Positions 25,538 through 33,431 are shown, counted from the stretch's first letter. The stretch: DNA of 35,486 bases from Bacteroidales bacterium UBA1208 (GCA_002309955.1 DBXQ01000027.1:240-35725); one strand, 5' to 3'. The notes: generated by a model from the letters alone, not told the origin. Translations and numbers: made by a program.

Positions 25538-25887
25538 TTCTTACGGCTTTTAGCTTGTTCTTTTTTCTCTGCTTGTCCTTCTTCCTGATCGCTCAGCACC
25601 TTCACCTCGTAGCCTATCTTGGCGAAAGCCTCCGTCAACTTCTTCACATCGGTCTTGGAGGCATCGTAGGTGATGGACACCTGCTGTTTCTCCAGGCTGG
25701 TCACAATCTTCTTCACACCCGACTCAAAGCGGATGTTCTCCTTTATTTTCTTCTCGCAGTTCTGGCAGTGCATCTCAGGATTGGTGGTCACCACCAACAC
25801 GCGCATCTCCTTTTTACCGCTGCCCGTATGGGCAGAAACACCAATGGCAACAAACAATGCCATCATTATCATTAACAAACGTTTCAT
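25534..25887 (-). CDS. Exported heavy-metal-associated (HMA) domain protein
   Basis: The 117-residue protein has a signal peptide (1-19, ending in VSA), then an HMA ferredoxin-like fold with the metal-binding MHCQNC (C41, C44). The pattern FESGVKKIVTSLEKQQVSITYD and the final YEVKVL strand are typical of CopZ and MerP. The last 20 residues are a Lys/Glu-rich tail. It should bind Cu(I) or a similar soft metal in the periplasm. It is coupled to hydE by a 4-nt overlap and lies downstream of a TonB-dependent receptor, which suggests a metal-uptake or metal-handling unit. Confidence 0.88.
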   Translation of the reverse strand: MKRLLMIMMALFVAIGVSAHTGSGKKEMRVLVVTTNPEMHCQNCEKKIKENIRFESGVKKIVTSLEKQQVSITYDASKTDVKKLTEAFAKIGYEVKVLSDQEEGQAEKKEQAKSRKK

Positions 25888-25921
25888 ATTGATTTAAGAT
25901 TTATAAATTAACACATTCTGA

Positions 25922-25988
25922 TTGCTTGATTGTCTGATTGTTTGAGTGATGCTCACTCAAGCATTAACACATTCAAGCATTCAAGCAA
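25922..25988. repeat. Long imperfect palindrome between the TonB receptor and HMA genes
   Basis: The centre TTGAGTGA-TGC-TCACTCAA (25942-25960) has a perfect 8-bp stem with a TGC loop. Outer arms TTGCTTGA (25922-25929) and TCAAGCAA (25981-25988) are also complementary. The loop is the same as in the 21.7-kb hairpin. It lies inside a leftward transcript and could cause attenuation or RNA processing. Confidence 0.75.
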
Positions 25989-25992
25989 TAAT

Positions 25993-27996
25993 TCAAATAT
26001 TCACCCTAACCCCGGCGTAAGCCATAATGCCGTGTACCGGTCCCCAAATCAAGGTAGGTTCAAACATGTCGTTCCACGGGTCGTCGGCACAGAATACCGG
26101 GACAGGTTGACGGTAGTTGGTCAGGTTCTCGCCGCCCACATATACCGACACATGGCGGAAACGCCTCGTCACCTGTACGTTCAACTGAGGATAGGCGGGG
26201 AAACGCTTATCCCACGACAACACACCGTCGACTTCCCTATAAGGTCTCGGCATCCGTCCGCCACCGTTCAGTTGCAGCGTTACATCCACCTGAATCAATC
26301 CCATATAGGGCTTCCATGCCACGGTGAGCAATCCTTTATAGCGCGACGTGAGGGGTTTCTCCATCAGTTGCCCGCCGTAAGTGCATTTCACATCGTTGTA
26401 GCGGTACGCCAACATCAGTTCCAACTCCTCGTCAATGTCTATCGACCCATCCACCTGCACGGTGTGCGAGAACGACTTCCCTTTCAGCATGCCGATACTA
26501 ATCTTCGTCGGGTCGCTGTCGTAGTCCATCACCAGCTGGTTGATGAAATTCGTGTAGTAATACTCGGCATTCAGCTTCAGGGTCTGTTCGCCCACGGGGA
26601 TATAGAAGGCTGCGGACACTCCGCTGTTCCAGGCCTCTTCCATCCGCAGGTCCTCGGCCACGGTCACATCGCGGCCCGAAGCCAGCAGGTAGTGGTTCTC
26701 TGCCCAGGCGTGGGGTGAACGGTAGCCCTTGCCTGCCGACAGGCGCAAGGTCATCATGTCCGAGACCATCCACTTGGCATGCAGTCGCGGAGTGACAAAA
26801 GTGCCGTACAGGCTGCTCCTGTCCACCCGCAGACCAGCCATCATGGTCAGCTTGTGCGACGGCTTATAGGTGTATTCGGCATAGGCTCCCGGCACCGTCT
26901 CGGGTTTCTGGTCTATCAGCAGGTATCCACCCACCATGCCTTCCGGCACCCGTACCGGCCACACCCGCTCGTCCTTGCCCTGCATCAGCAGGCTGAGGCC
27001 TGCCGACAGCTGGTGTCGCGCATTGAACTCGTGTTCAAGCATCAGCCGTGCATACAGGTCCTTGTTCTTGGTGGAGTAGGTACGCCGTCCGAACTCCCCT
27101 TGCAGGTTATACAGGCTTCCCGTGGCCATCAACGCCAAGTTGGTGTTATGTGCATAGTCCAGCAGCACGGCGTGCTTCATATATGCCTCAACGCGGTCGG
27201 CATCGAGCTTCACGCGGAAGGGGTTGTCCGAGATGCCCTTCATTTGGCCGCCCTCGCGCTCCTCGCGCAGCAGGCCGATACCTCCGTGGAAGATATAGCG
27301 GCCGTTGACGTACTTCCAACGGTTCTGCACATGCCACTGGCCGATAGCCGGCGAGTCGTGCCAGCCGTCCTTGTTCATGTCGTGGTGCAGCCAGTCTTTC
27401 TCGCCATGCAGCAGCAGCTCGGTGCTCAGATGTTTGTTCAGGTGGATGTTCGCCACCGCATTCCCTTCGGTCTTCAGACGGCTGTCGGTATACAGGTTGA
27501 TGTCCACGCCCTGTTCTTTGTCGGGCTTCAGATACTCCACGTCAATCTGTCCGGTGATGCTCTGGAAGCCGCTCTTCACGATCGAGGCTCCCTTGCTCAC
27601 GGCGATGCTGTTCATCCATGCCCCGGGCACATAGTTCAGTTCATACGGCGACGCGGCCCCTGCAAAGCAGGGCAGATTCTCTATCAACAGCTGCACATAC
27701 TGGCCGCTCAGACCCAGCAGCTTGATTTGGCGGGCGCCCACGGCAGCATCGCTGTAGTTCACGTCCACGCTGGGATTGGCCACAAAACTCTCGCCGAGAT
27801 TGCAACAGGCGGCACGGAACAGCACCTCCTGCCCCATCTTCTGCCCGTTCTCGGCACCGCCGAGACGGCTCATGCCCTCGGCCTTCGACTTCACGCTCAC
27901 CTCCGTGAGCGTCTTCCTCTCTATCGTGTCCCGCCGCTGCGCACTGGCAAACACCGTCGCGCACAGCAACAGAGCAAATATAATAATCTTTTTCAT
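25993..27996 (-). CDS. TonB-dependent outer-membrane receptor
   Basis: The 667-residue protein has a signal peptide (1-19, MKKIIIFALLLCATVFASA), an N-terminal plug (about 30-150) and a 22-strand-type barrel. Plug features include TLTEVSVKSKAEG, the ACCNLGESF segment and SITGQIDVEYLKP. Barrel features include the GKGYRSPHAWAENHYLLASGR loop and a C-terminal YVGGENLTNYRQPVPV strand. It lacks the carboxypeptidase-regulatory domain and SusD partner of glycan systems, so a small metal complex or siderophore-like ligand is more likely than a polysaccharide. Downstream HMA and HydE genes and an upstream Cys-rich exported protein point to metal. The intergenic gaps on both sides are repeat-filled. Confidence 0.9.
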   Translation of the reverse strand: MKKIIIFALLLCATVFASAQRRDTIERKTLTEVSVKSKAEGMSRLGGAENGQKMGQEVLFRAACCNLGESFVANPSVDVNYSDAAVGARQIKLLGLSGQYVQLLIENLPCFAGAASPYELNYVPGAWMNSIAVSKGASIVKSGFQSITGQIDVEYLKPDKEQGVDINLYTDSRLKTEGNAVANIHLNKHLSTELLLHGEKDWLHHDMNKDGWHDSPAIGQWHVQNRWKYVNGRYIFHGGIGLLREEREGGQMKGISDNPFRVKLDADRVEAYMKHAVLLDYAHNTNLALMATGSLYNLQGEFGRRTYSTKNKDLYARLMLEHEFNARHQLSAGLSLLMQGKDERVWPVRVPEGMVGGYLLIDQKPETVPGAYAEYTYKPSHKLTMMAGLRVDRSSLYGTFVTPRLHAKWMVSDMMTLRLSAGKGYRSPHAWAENHYLLASGRDVTVAEDLRMEEAWNSGVSAAFYIPVGEQTLKLNAEYYYTNFINQLVMDYDSDPTKISIGMLKGKSFSHTVQVDGSIDIDEELELMLAYRYNDVKCTYGGQLMEKPLTSRYKGLLTVAWKPYMGLIQVDVTLQLNGGGRMPRPYREVDGVLSWDKRFPAYPQLNVQVTRRFRHVSVYVGGENLTNYRQPVPVFCADDPWNDMFEPTLIWGPVHGIMAYAGVRVNI

Positions 27997-28025
27997 GTGT
28001 TCTTTTGATTTGACAGTTTGAATTC

Positions 28026-28150
28026 GTTAATTCGTAAACGTGTTAATTCGTTAATTGACCAACACATTCTTTGTATTCATTAATTGACTAACACGTTAAC
28101 ACATTCACACGTTAACACATTCCCATGTTAACGCATTCACACGTTAACAT
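28026..28150. repeat. 16-bp repeat tract upstream of the TonB receptor gene
   Basis: GTTAATTCGT recurs at 28026 and 28042, 16 nt apart. TTAATTGACCAACAC (28052-28066) recurs at 28080-28094 with one change. Then come CACGTTAACACATTCA-type units at 28092-28107, 28108-28123, 28124-28139 and a partial at 28140-28150. Each of the last set carries GTTAAC. Confidence 0.85.
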
Positions 28151-28161
28151 TAATGAAATCG

Positions 28162-28527
28162 TCAAACCCTCAGCACCGCGCAGTTGCTCGACAGCCAGCC
28201 TGGCGGACTGTCAACGCCCCGGCATTGCCATCCCACGACAGCATCATACATTCGCGGCATCCATAATAGCGGTTCTCTTTTGCACACACTCATCGCATCC
28301 ATCTCTGCTACAACCAGCGGCGACGCTGCCTGGACAATGTCTGCCGCCGACACCGGCGACACCCTCACATCCATGCAGTCGCTGCCCCTGCTGCAACAGC
28401 CATCGTCCAGCAGGAGGATACTCACCCTCCCCGAGCAGGAGCAACGCTGGCACCCCATGCCCCCGGCCCCAAAGGCCAGCAGCAAGAACACCACCAGCGA
28501 CACCATGATATGCGACATTAATTTCAT
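28162..28527 (-). CDS. Small Cys-rich exported protein (possible lipoprotein), unknown
   Basis: The 121-residue protein has an N-terminal hydrophobic stretch (about 8-24) and then GMGCQRCSCSG. The cysteine at 26 could be a lipobox cysteine, or these could be metal ligands. Nine cysteines (26, 29, 31, 44, 45, 51, 82, 102, 116) suit a metal- or disulfide-bearing protein. I recognise no family with certainty. Small Cys/His-rich exported proteins are often found just upstream of metal-linked TonB receptors in Bacteroidales, which fits the neighbours. A gap of 165 nt with repeats separates it from the receptor gene. Start: ATG at 28527 gives MKLMSHIM; ATG at 28506 is an alternative. Confidence 0.6.
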   Translation of the reverse strand: MKLMSHIMVSLVVFLLLAFGAGGMGCQRCSCSGRVSILLLDDGCCSRGSDCMDVRVSPVSAADIVQAASPLVVAEMDAMSVCKREPLLWMPRMYDAVVGWQCRGVDSPPGWLSSNCAVLRV

Positions 28528-28605
28528 CGAACCAATAACGTCATCTATCCCTAATTATTGCACTGCCGACATGATAAATCTTCCCAAAAGATGAAAAAAA
28601 AGTAG

Positions 28606-28613
28606 TATATTTG
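28606..28613 (+). promoter_or_regulatory. -7 promoter element for the NACHT gene
   Basis: TATATTTG, preceded by an A-rich tract, 80 nt before the ATG at 28693. A 15-nt near-repeat (AATTANTGCACTGCC) flanks the region at 28553 and 28674, the second copy ending just before the start codon. Confidence 0.55.
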
Positions 28614-28692
28614 CATCTTATAAAACACTATTATCCTATAGGACATTGACCCCATAAAATATTACAAATAAACAATTAATGCACTGCCACAC

Positions 28693-31263
28693 ATGGAAAA
28701 TATACTAGTATACTTCTTCAAAATCTTGGATTGGATTACAACTCTTCTTGATTTGTTTGGAATCAAAATTACCCTGCCCCATACACGCAGATGGCGCAAG
28801 GAATACATTGACAACAATATCACAAGCGAATTCTCCAATTACCTTCCATCAGACAGCTCATCCAAAACAAAAGACGATATAGAAACCTTCAATGAAGAAA
28901 ATATAAAAGGCAACATTTACATCCAACCCTATATCACAACAACTCCACTCAAAGACGGTGAACAAACAACTTTCCAAATAAGAAATCCTTTACTCCTAAA
29001 GGATTTCTTTCTCAAAAAAGTGTTTGTCAAACGTAGCAAACTACCCAAAGTATACTTGCTTCTCGGTAACACAGGCTCGGGCAAAACTTCCGCTCTTGTA
29101 CATCTCTTCAGTGACTATATCAACATCCACACCCAAAGCAATCTGCCCTACAACATCCGAATCTACTCTCTTCGTCCAGACAACATCTTTGAGACTATCA
29201 ACAACATCCCCCTCGAGAACAACAAAAAGAACATCCTGTTGCTTGATGCCTTAGACGAAAACCTATCGGCACAAAAACCGAAAGCATCTAAAGAATACAC
29301 AAATTTCATCCACCAATTAGAAGAAATCTATAAAAATCCTAACTTTGCCTATGTTATCATCACCTGCCGTTTACAATTCTTTAAAGACATCAGTGAAGAG
29401 CCCGGCAAAACCAACATCCCCATAGGCGGAAGCAACCCATGGCTGCAAATCAATAAACTGCACTTAGAATCATTTACCGAGAAACAAGTGGAAGCCTTCT
29501 TAGCCCAAGCATTCTCCATCTCCTATGAGAATGAAAAACATAGCAAAGCTGCAGAGCTCATAAAAAAACATAACAAAATAGCTTCACGTCCCATCATACT
29601 GGCCTATATCAGGGACATAGTCGATACTAACCGAGAAATCAACACTACCATCGACTTTTATAATACCATTGTAGAAAAAGAACTACGGCGCAACATCAGT
29701 CGAATCCAGCCAACAGTCACAGATGAGCAAGTCAAGCAGTGGTGGGACATGACATCCGAAGTGGCAGGATTCATGTACAAGCATGGGAAAACAGAAATTA
29801 CATACGATGAATTACTTCAAATCCTCATCGATCACCAATTAGCCAAGCCGAACGACACCATAGATGAAGACCTATTCCAGCAACGCTCATTGCTTACCCG
29901 CACTGGCAATACTTTCCACTTCTCGCACAAGTCCTTCTATGAGTACTTCATGGCCTACCGCTTCCTGCAGTACCCCGATGAGATAAACCAAGTCTATGGC
30001 ATGGACTTCGCCTTACAGATTTACGACGAGGCATATCAAGCCTGGTCTAAACAAAAAGACACCCCCTTTGCCGTCCTAAAGAACACCCTCCCTTACACTG
30101 CTGCCTCCTCATTGAACTGTATAGGCAATGCATTAGATGATATCAACCATTTCTCTGATGCGGAGCACTACTACCAACTTGCATTGGAGCTATTCAGCCA
30201 AATGGAAAAAGGAAAAAACGACACATACAAAGACGACATCGCCATGGTGCTAAACAATTTGGCTGGTACTTACTGGAAGACCAACCATCTTGACAATGCT
30301 ATAAAGATACTCAATGAGACTTTGACCACTTACCGCCAACTGGCAGACAAGAACCCCGATGCCTACCTGCCAGACATAGCCACGACACTGAACAACTTGG
30401 GTCTCCTCCACAGAGCCACCAACCAACTGGACAATGCCGAAAAGGAATACAACGAGGCCTTAACCATCCGCCGCCAACTGGCAGACAAGAACCCCGATGC
30501 CTACCTGCCATACGTAGCTGGGACGCTGAACAACTTAGCCAACCTCCACAGCGACACCAACCAATTAGACAAAGCCGAAGAGGAATACAACGAGGCCTTG
30601 ACCACTTACCGCCAACTGGCAGACAAAAACCCCGATGCCTACCTAACCGATGTAACCATGACGCTGAACAACATGGCCGTCCTCCACTATAACAACAAAC
30701 AATACGAGGAAGCCGAAGAGGAATACAACGAGGCCTTGACCATCCGCCGCCAACTGGCAGCACAAAACCCAGATGCATACCTGCCCGATGTAGCTATGAC
30801 TTTGAACAACTTGGCCGTCCTCCACAGAAACACCAACCAATACAAGGAGGCCGAAGAGGAATACAACGAGGCCTTGACCACTTACCGCCAACTGGCAGAC
30901 AAGAACCCCGATGCCTACCTTCCCGATGTAGCCGACTCTTTAGAGAACTTGGCCATCCTCAACTGCGTCACTGACCGCCTACAAGATGCCGAAGAGGAAT
31001 ACAAAGATGTCCTAAGTATCCGTCAAAAACTGGCAGATAAGTACCCCAATGCCTACCTACACAAAGTAGCCCAGACGCTCTTTAATATGGCTCGTATGCA
31101 CCTTGACAGAAAAGATTACCCCGCTGCGGAGGCTGCAGCACAGGAGAGTCTGGAGAAATACCGCATCATGGCGGAGAAGAGCCATGATGCTTTCGACCCA
31201 TACGTAAAAAAAGCGGAAAAGCTATTGGAAGACATTCGGAAGGCGAAGGAGGCTGACGCATAG
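28693..31263 (+). CDS. NACHT-type STAND NTPase with C-terminal TPR array
   Basis: The 856-residue protein has an N-terminal hydrophobic or amphipathic segment (1-28) that may touch a membrane. A NACHT-like ATPase follows: Walker A GNTGSGKT (125-132), Walker B ILLLDALDE (181-189), sensor IITCR (about 222-226) and the winged-helix signature FSHKSFYEYFMAYRF (about 410-424). From about 470 to 840 it is a TPR array with at least five nearly identical 46-residue units, each with NPDAYLP and EEEYNEALT. The layout of effector, NTPase and repeat sensor is that of STAND proteins, several of which are anti-phage sensors. No separate enzymatic effector is visible; the N-terminus is the candidate. It has its own promoter and is flanked by accessory genes. 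A housekeeping role is not excluded. Confidence 0.85.
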   Translation: MENILVYFFKILDWITTLLDLFGIKITLPHTRRWRKEYIDNNITSEFSNYLPSDSSSKTKDDIETFNEENIKGNIYIQPYITTTPLKDGEQTTFQIRNPLLLKDFFLKKVFVKRSKLPKVYLLLGNTGSGKTSALVHLFSDYINIHTQSNLPYNIRIYSLRPDNIFETINNIPLENNKKNILLLDALDENLSAQKPKASKEYTNFIHQLEEIYKNPNFAYVIITCRLQFFKDISEEPGKTNIPIGGSNPWLQINKLHLESFTEKQVEAFLAQAFSISYENEKHSKAAELIKKHNKIASRPIILAYIRDIVDTNREINTTIDFYNTIVEKELRRNISRIQPTVTDEQVKQWWDMTSEVAGFMYKHGKTEITYDELLQILIDHQLAKPNDTIDEDLFQQRSLLTRTGNTFHFSHKSFYEYFMAYRFLQYPDEINQVYGMDFALQIYDEAYQAWSKQKDTPFAVLKNTLPYTAASSLNCIGNALDDINHFSDAEHYYQLALELFSQMEKGKNDTYKDDIAMVLNNLAGTYWKTNHLDNAIKILNETLTTYRQLADKNPDAYLPDIATTLNNLGLLHRATNQLDNAEKEYNEALTIRRQLADKNPDAYLPYVAGTLNNLANLHSDTNQLDKAEEEYNEALTTYRQLADKNPDAYLTDVTMTLNNMAVLHYNNKQYEEAEEEYNEALTIRRQLAAQNPDAYLPDVAMTLNNLAVLHRNTNQYKEAEEEYNEALTTYRQLADKNPDAYLPDVADSLENLAILNCVTDRLQDAEEEYKDVLSIRQKLADKYPNAYLHKVAQTLFNMARMHLDRKDYPAAEAAAQESLEKYRIMAEKSHDAFDPYVKKAEKLLEDIRKAKEADA
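30352..31041 (+). repeat. 138-bp tandem coding repeats inside the TPR array
   Basis: Units begin at about 30352, 30490, 30628, 30766 and 30904, each encoding 46 residues that start with NPDAYL; a diverged sixth begins at 31042. Long stretches are identical at the DNA level (GGCAGACAAGAACCCCGATG and neighbours), so unit number can change by recombination. Confidence 0.9.
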
Positions 31264-31349
31264 GGCGTTGGCTGGACTTTTCTTCTCTCCCTTTTCCCGT
31301 CCGCTGAACCCCGGTAGAACCGTTCAATACTGCTTCGATCCACTATCGT

Positions 31350-31392
31350 TATAGCCTCGTTCTCCTTCTTGGTGACGGGGAACGAGGCTGTA
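31350..31392. terminator. Hairpin after the NACHT gene
   Basis: Arms 31350-31365 and 31377-31392 pair over 16 positions with two G-U or mismatched pairs and an 11-nt loop. No T tract follows, so it may act as a transcript end by processing or with Rho. Confidence 0.5.
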
Positions 31393-31508
31393 TCGATGCT
31401 GTTACGATGCTATATTGAAGGGTGTTAGGCAAAATTCAGGGGCAGCGAAGCGGGCGGGATGTGGGTATCCGGTATGACAAAAAAAGTTGCGCAGTGTGAA
31501 ATAATTCG

Positions 31509-31516
31509 TATCTTTG
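31509..31516 (+). promoter_or_regulatory. -7 promoter element for the 163-residue gene
   Basis: TATCTTTG, a consensus match, directed at the gene starting at 31705. The leader is about 180 nt, unusually long for this window. Confidence 0.55.
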
Positions 31517-31593
31517 TAACACTTAATGGAAACACCTGCCATGCGTTAATCTGTTTATAATCATAGTTTTTGATTGACAAACCTTGCATTTCA

Positions 31594-31666
31594 GGATGCC
31601 GAAAGCACCCGTTGAAGGGGGATTTATTGCCCTTGCAGCGGAGAGTGATTTGACATAAGGGCATCC
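31594..31666 (+). promoter_or_regulatory. Structured leader with two alternative pairings
   Basis: The segment AAGGGCATCC (31657-31666) can pair with GGATGCC (31594-31600) or, through its first half, with GCCCTT (31629-31634). The two pairings exclude each other, as in an attenuator or RNA switch. The match is short; seen by eye only. Confidence 0.3.
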
Positions 31667-31704
31667 GGAAGCATTGTTCTATTCATTTCAAAAACATCAA
31701 AACT

Positions 31705-32196
31705 ATGAGAAGAAAAAGAATCAAAAGCAATGGTACGTTGATGGCATGGAGCAACGGCGAGGAGACCCATCTGCGGCGGGAGCAGACGCGGGAGCTGAAA
31801 GCGGATTTCGTCAGGCAGCAACAGCAGTATCGCCGTCGGGTGGCGGAGGGCTATGAATGGGAGACGGACACTCCAGCGGTATTGCGCGGCGAGAGCATGC
31901 TGCGGGAGGAGTACAGCGACAGGCTTTGGGGCGTGGGGCTGCATGTGGAGAGCATGCTCGAGCTGATGCTGGCCGCCGTACAGCTAATCGACTGGGACGA
32001 GATTGTCCTTGGCCCCGAAATCAACTACTACCACCCCAATCTGTCGCGCTACCGCTACCTCATCGGCCGCTGCCGGGAGCGGGTGGACGAAGCCCCCCGT
32101 CTGGAACCGCTGTTGGCGAACAGCATGGCTCAAGACTGGTTTGTAGAGATGGAGCAGCGGTATGCCGGCAGCAAAGTCACCGGCTGGATAAGCTGA
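31705..32196 (+). CDS. Hypothetical protein of 163 residues
   Basis: I do not recognise a family. The N-terminus is strongly basic (MRRKRIKSNG) and the next 50 residues are Arg/Glu/Gln-rich helix. The middle has a hydrophobic stretch LHVESMLELMLAAVQLIDW, and there is a conserved-looking GPEINYYHPNLSRYRYLIGRCRER. No signal peptide or Cys/His cluster is present. Codon use is more GC-rich than in the NACHT gene next to it. It is convergent with the CARF nuclease gene, with only 6 nt between the stop codons. A promoter lies about 190 nt upstream. It could bind nucleic acid through its basic start, but that is speculation. Confidence 0.65.
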   Translation: MRRKRIKSNGTLMAWSNGEETHLRREQTRELKADFVRQQQQYRRRVAEGYEWETDTPAVLRGESMLREEYSDRLWGVGLHVESMLELMLAAVQLIDWDEIVLGPEINYYHPNLSRYRYLIGRCRERVDEAPRLEPLLANSMAQDWFVEMEQRYAGSKVTGWIS

Positions 32197-32202
32197 AGGT
32201 TG

Positions 32203-33411
32203 TCAGTCCATCTCGTTGCTGATGCGGTGCATCTGCTCCGCTACCTTGCCCATCAACTCCGGGCTTACCAACGTGCCTTTGGGGCAGAGCGTAATCCCCA
32301 TCATCGCAGCCACGTCGTGCAACTTATGGTCATAATCCTGTTTCAGGGTAAAGATATAAGAATGGCACGACGGGCCGAGGAACGACTCTTTCAAGGCACT
32401 GGCCTTGTAGACAATTTCATTAAACATATGGTCGGAGGCCACACCGGTCTTGCATTCGACAACAAACAAGGTGTTGGCCTTGATAAAAACCACATCAAGT
32501 TCGTTGTTGTGCTGCATACCCGGACGGGCAATACGCACACCTATAGCTATCTGCTGGGGCGACACCAGACGGAGCAGGGTATAATACACATACTCCTCAA
32601 ACCATCCTCCCGTCAAGAAATCAATCTCACTCGGCTGCAACATGTCGGGTTCCTGTGGCACAAAACCGAGGGCGTTGAGCAACACCGGCAACCCCGGAAC
32701 AGCCTTACGCACCGGTGGGCGCTTGGCTGCAGTCTCTTCGTCCGTGAAAGGCCTGCCCTTGCCAAACGTGATGTCGCGGATAGACTGTGCACGCCGTGTG
32801 CCACGGTAATGCAACCGCAGCAACTCCAATGCCTCGAAGGCACGGTATGGCAACCGTCTCGCCTTGAAACAGTCGAACACCCGTATCGTATCCTTCTCGC
32901 TGTGCGTAGGCTGGTGCGACCCCTTGTTCAGGTCGTGGCTCAGTCCATGAAGCCTGAAATATTCCGCCATGGTCATGCGATAGCGTATCGTATCCACAGC
33001 GTCGCGACTTAAGTCTGCCCTGTCGTCAAACGGAGAGCGGACTATCAGATTCTCGCGTGACTGTACATAGAAAAGCCGTGCATCAAACTGCGAGAAGACA
33101 TGCTGGACAGCCAATGCCAAATAACGGGTACCACCAGCCAGATTAACCCAGTATACCGCCTGTGGCGACAGGTGCGATTGCAGTTTCCGGCTAATGCGTT
33201 CGTAGATATAGCTGTCCTCATCGCGTTTAAAGGAAATAAACTCTATCTGCTCGTCGGGCAGATTGAAAAGGGCAGCATAACGTCCGAGGAGCTGGCGGTT
33301 CTCGCGCGTAGCAATAAAAAGCAGTCGATCCCCCTCCTCATAATATTGCTTCAAGAAGAGATAAGCAGCCAAAGGTTCGTCGGGGTCGAAAATATTGACA
33401 AGTGTTTTCAT
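32203..33411 (-). CDS. CARF-PD-(D/E)XK nuclease, Card1/Can2-like (DUF1887)
   Basis: The 402-residue protein has an N-terminal CARF domain (about 1-140) with the ligand-binding signature NLAGGTRYLALAV (91-103 region). A linker or winged helix follows, then a C-terminal restriction-like nuclease (about 260-400). Active-site candidates are E272/E273 in GGWFEEYVYY, D306 in NNELDVVF and E319-x-K321 in VVECKTG. In type III CRISPR systems such proteins cut nucleic acid when bound by cyclic oligoadenylate. No cas gene or CRISPR array is in the window, so it is either separated from its system or works with another signal. Start: ATG at 33411; a TTG at 33420 is possible. A 7-bp palindrome lies just upstream. 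Confidence 0.85.
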   Translation of the reverse strand: MKTLVNIFDPDEPLAAYLFLKQYYEEGDRLLFIATRENRQLLGRYAALFNLPDEQIEFISFKRDEDSYIYERISRKLQSHLSPQAVYWVNLAGGTRYLALAVQHVFSQFDARLFYVQSRENLIVRSPFDDRADLSRDAVDTIRYRMTMAEYFRLHGLSHDLNKGSHQPTHSEKDTIRVFDCFKARRLPYRAFEALELLRLHYRGTRRAQSIRDITFGKGRPFTDEETAAKRPPVRKAVPGLPVLLNALGFVPQEPDMLQPSEIDFLTGGWFEEYVYYTLLRLVSPQQIAIGVRIARPGMQHNNELDVVFIKANTLFVVECKTGVASDHMFNEIVYKASALKESFLGPSCHSYIFTLKQDYDHKLHDVAAMMGITLCPKGTLVSPELMGKVAEQMHRISNEMD

Positions 33412-33431
33412 TTTAGGCAACTTCTAATATA

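Larger units (their letters stand above)
31264..31704. other. 441-nt intergenic region with hairpin, promoter and structured leader
   Basis: Contains the hairpin at 31350-31392, a promoter at 31509-31516 and a leader of about 180 nt with competing inverted repeats before the ATG at 31705. No gene is supported within it. Confidence 0.7.

Noticed and set aside
26779..28008. 409-codon open frame on the plus strand opposite the TonB receptor
   Set aside because: The receptor gene on the other strand has clear signal peptide, plug and barrel features; the plus frame is His/Gln-rich shadow sequence.
28026..28150. Short regular repeats considered as a CRISPR array
   Set aside because: The 16-bp units are directly adjacent with no spacers, and no cas gene is near.
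30310..31060. Regular 138-bp repeats considered as a CRISPR array
   Set aside because: The repeats are in frame, encode TPR units and have no unrelated spacers between them.
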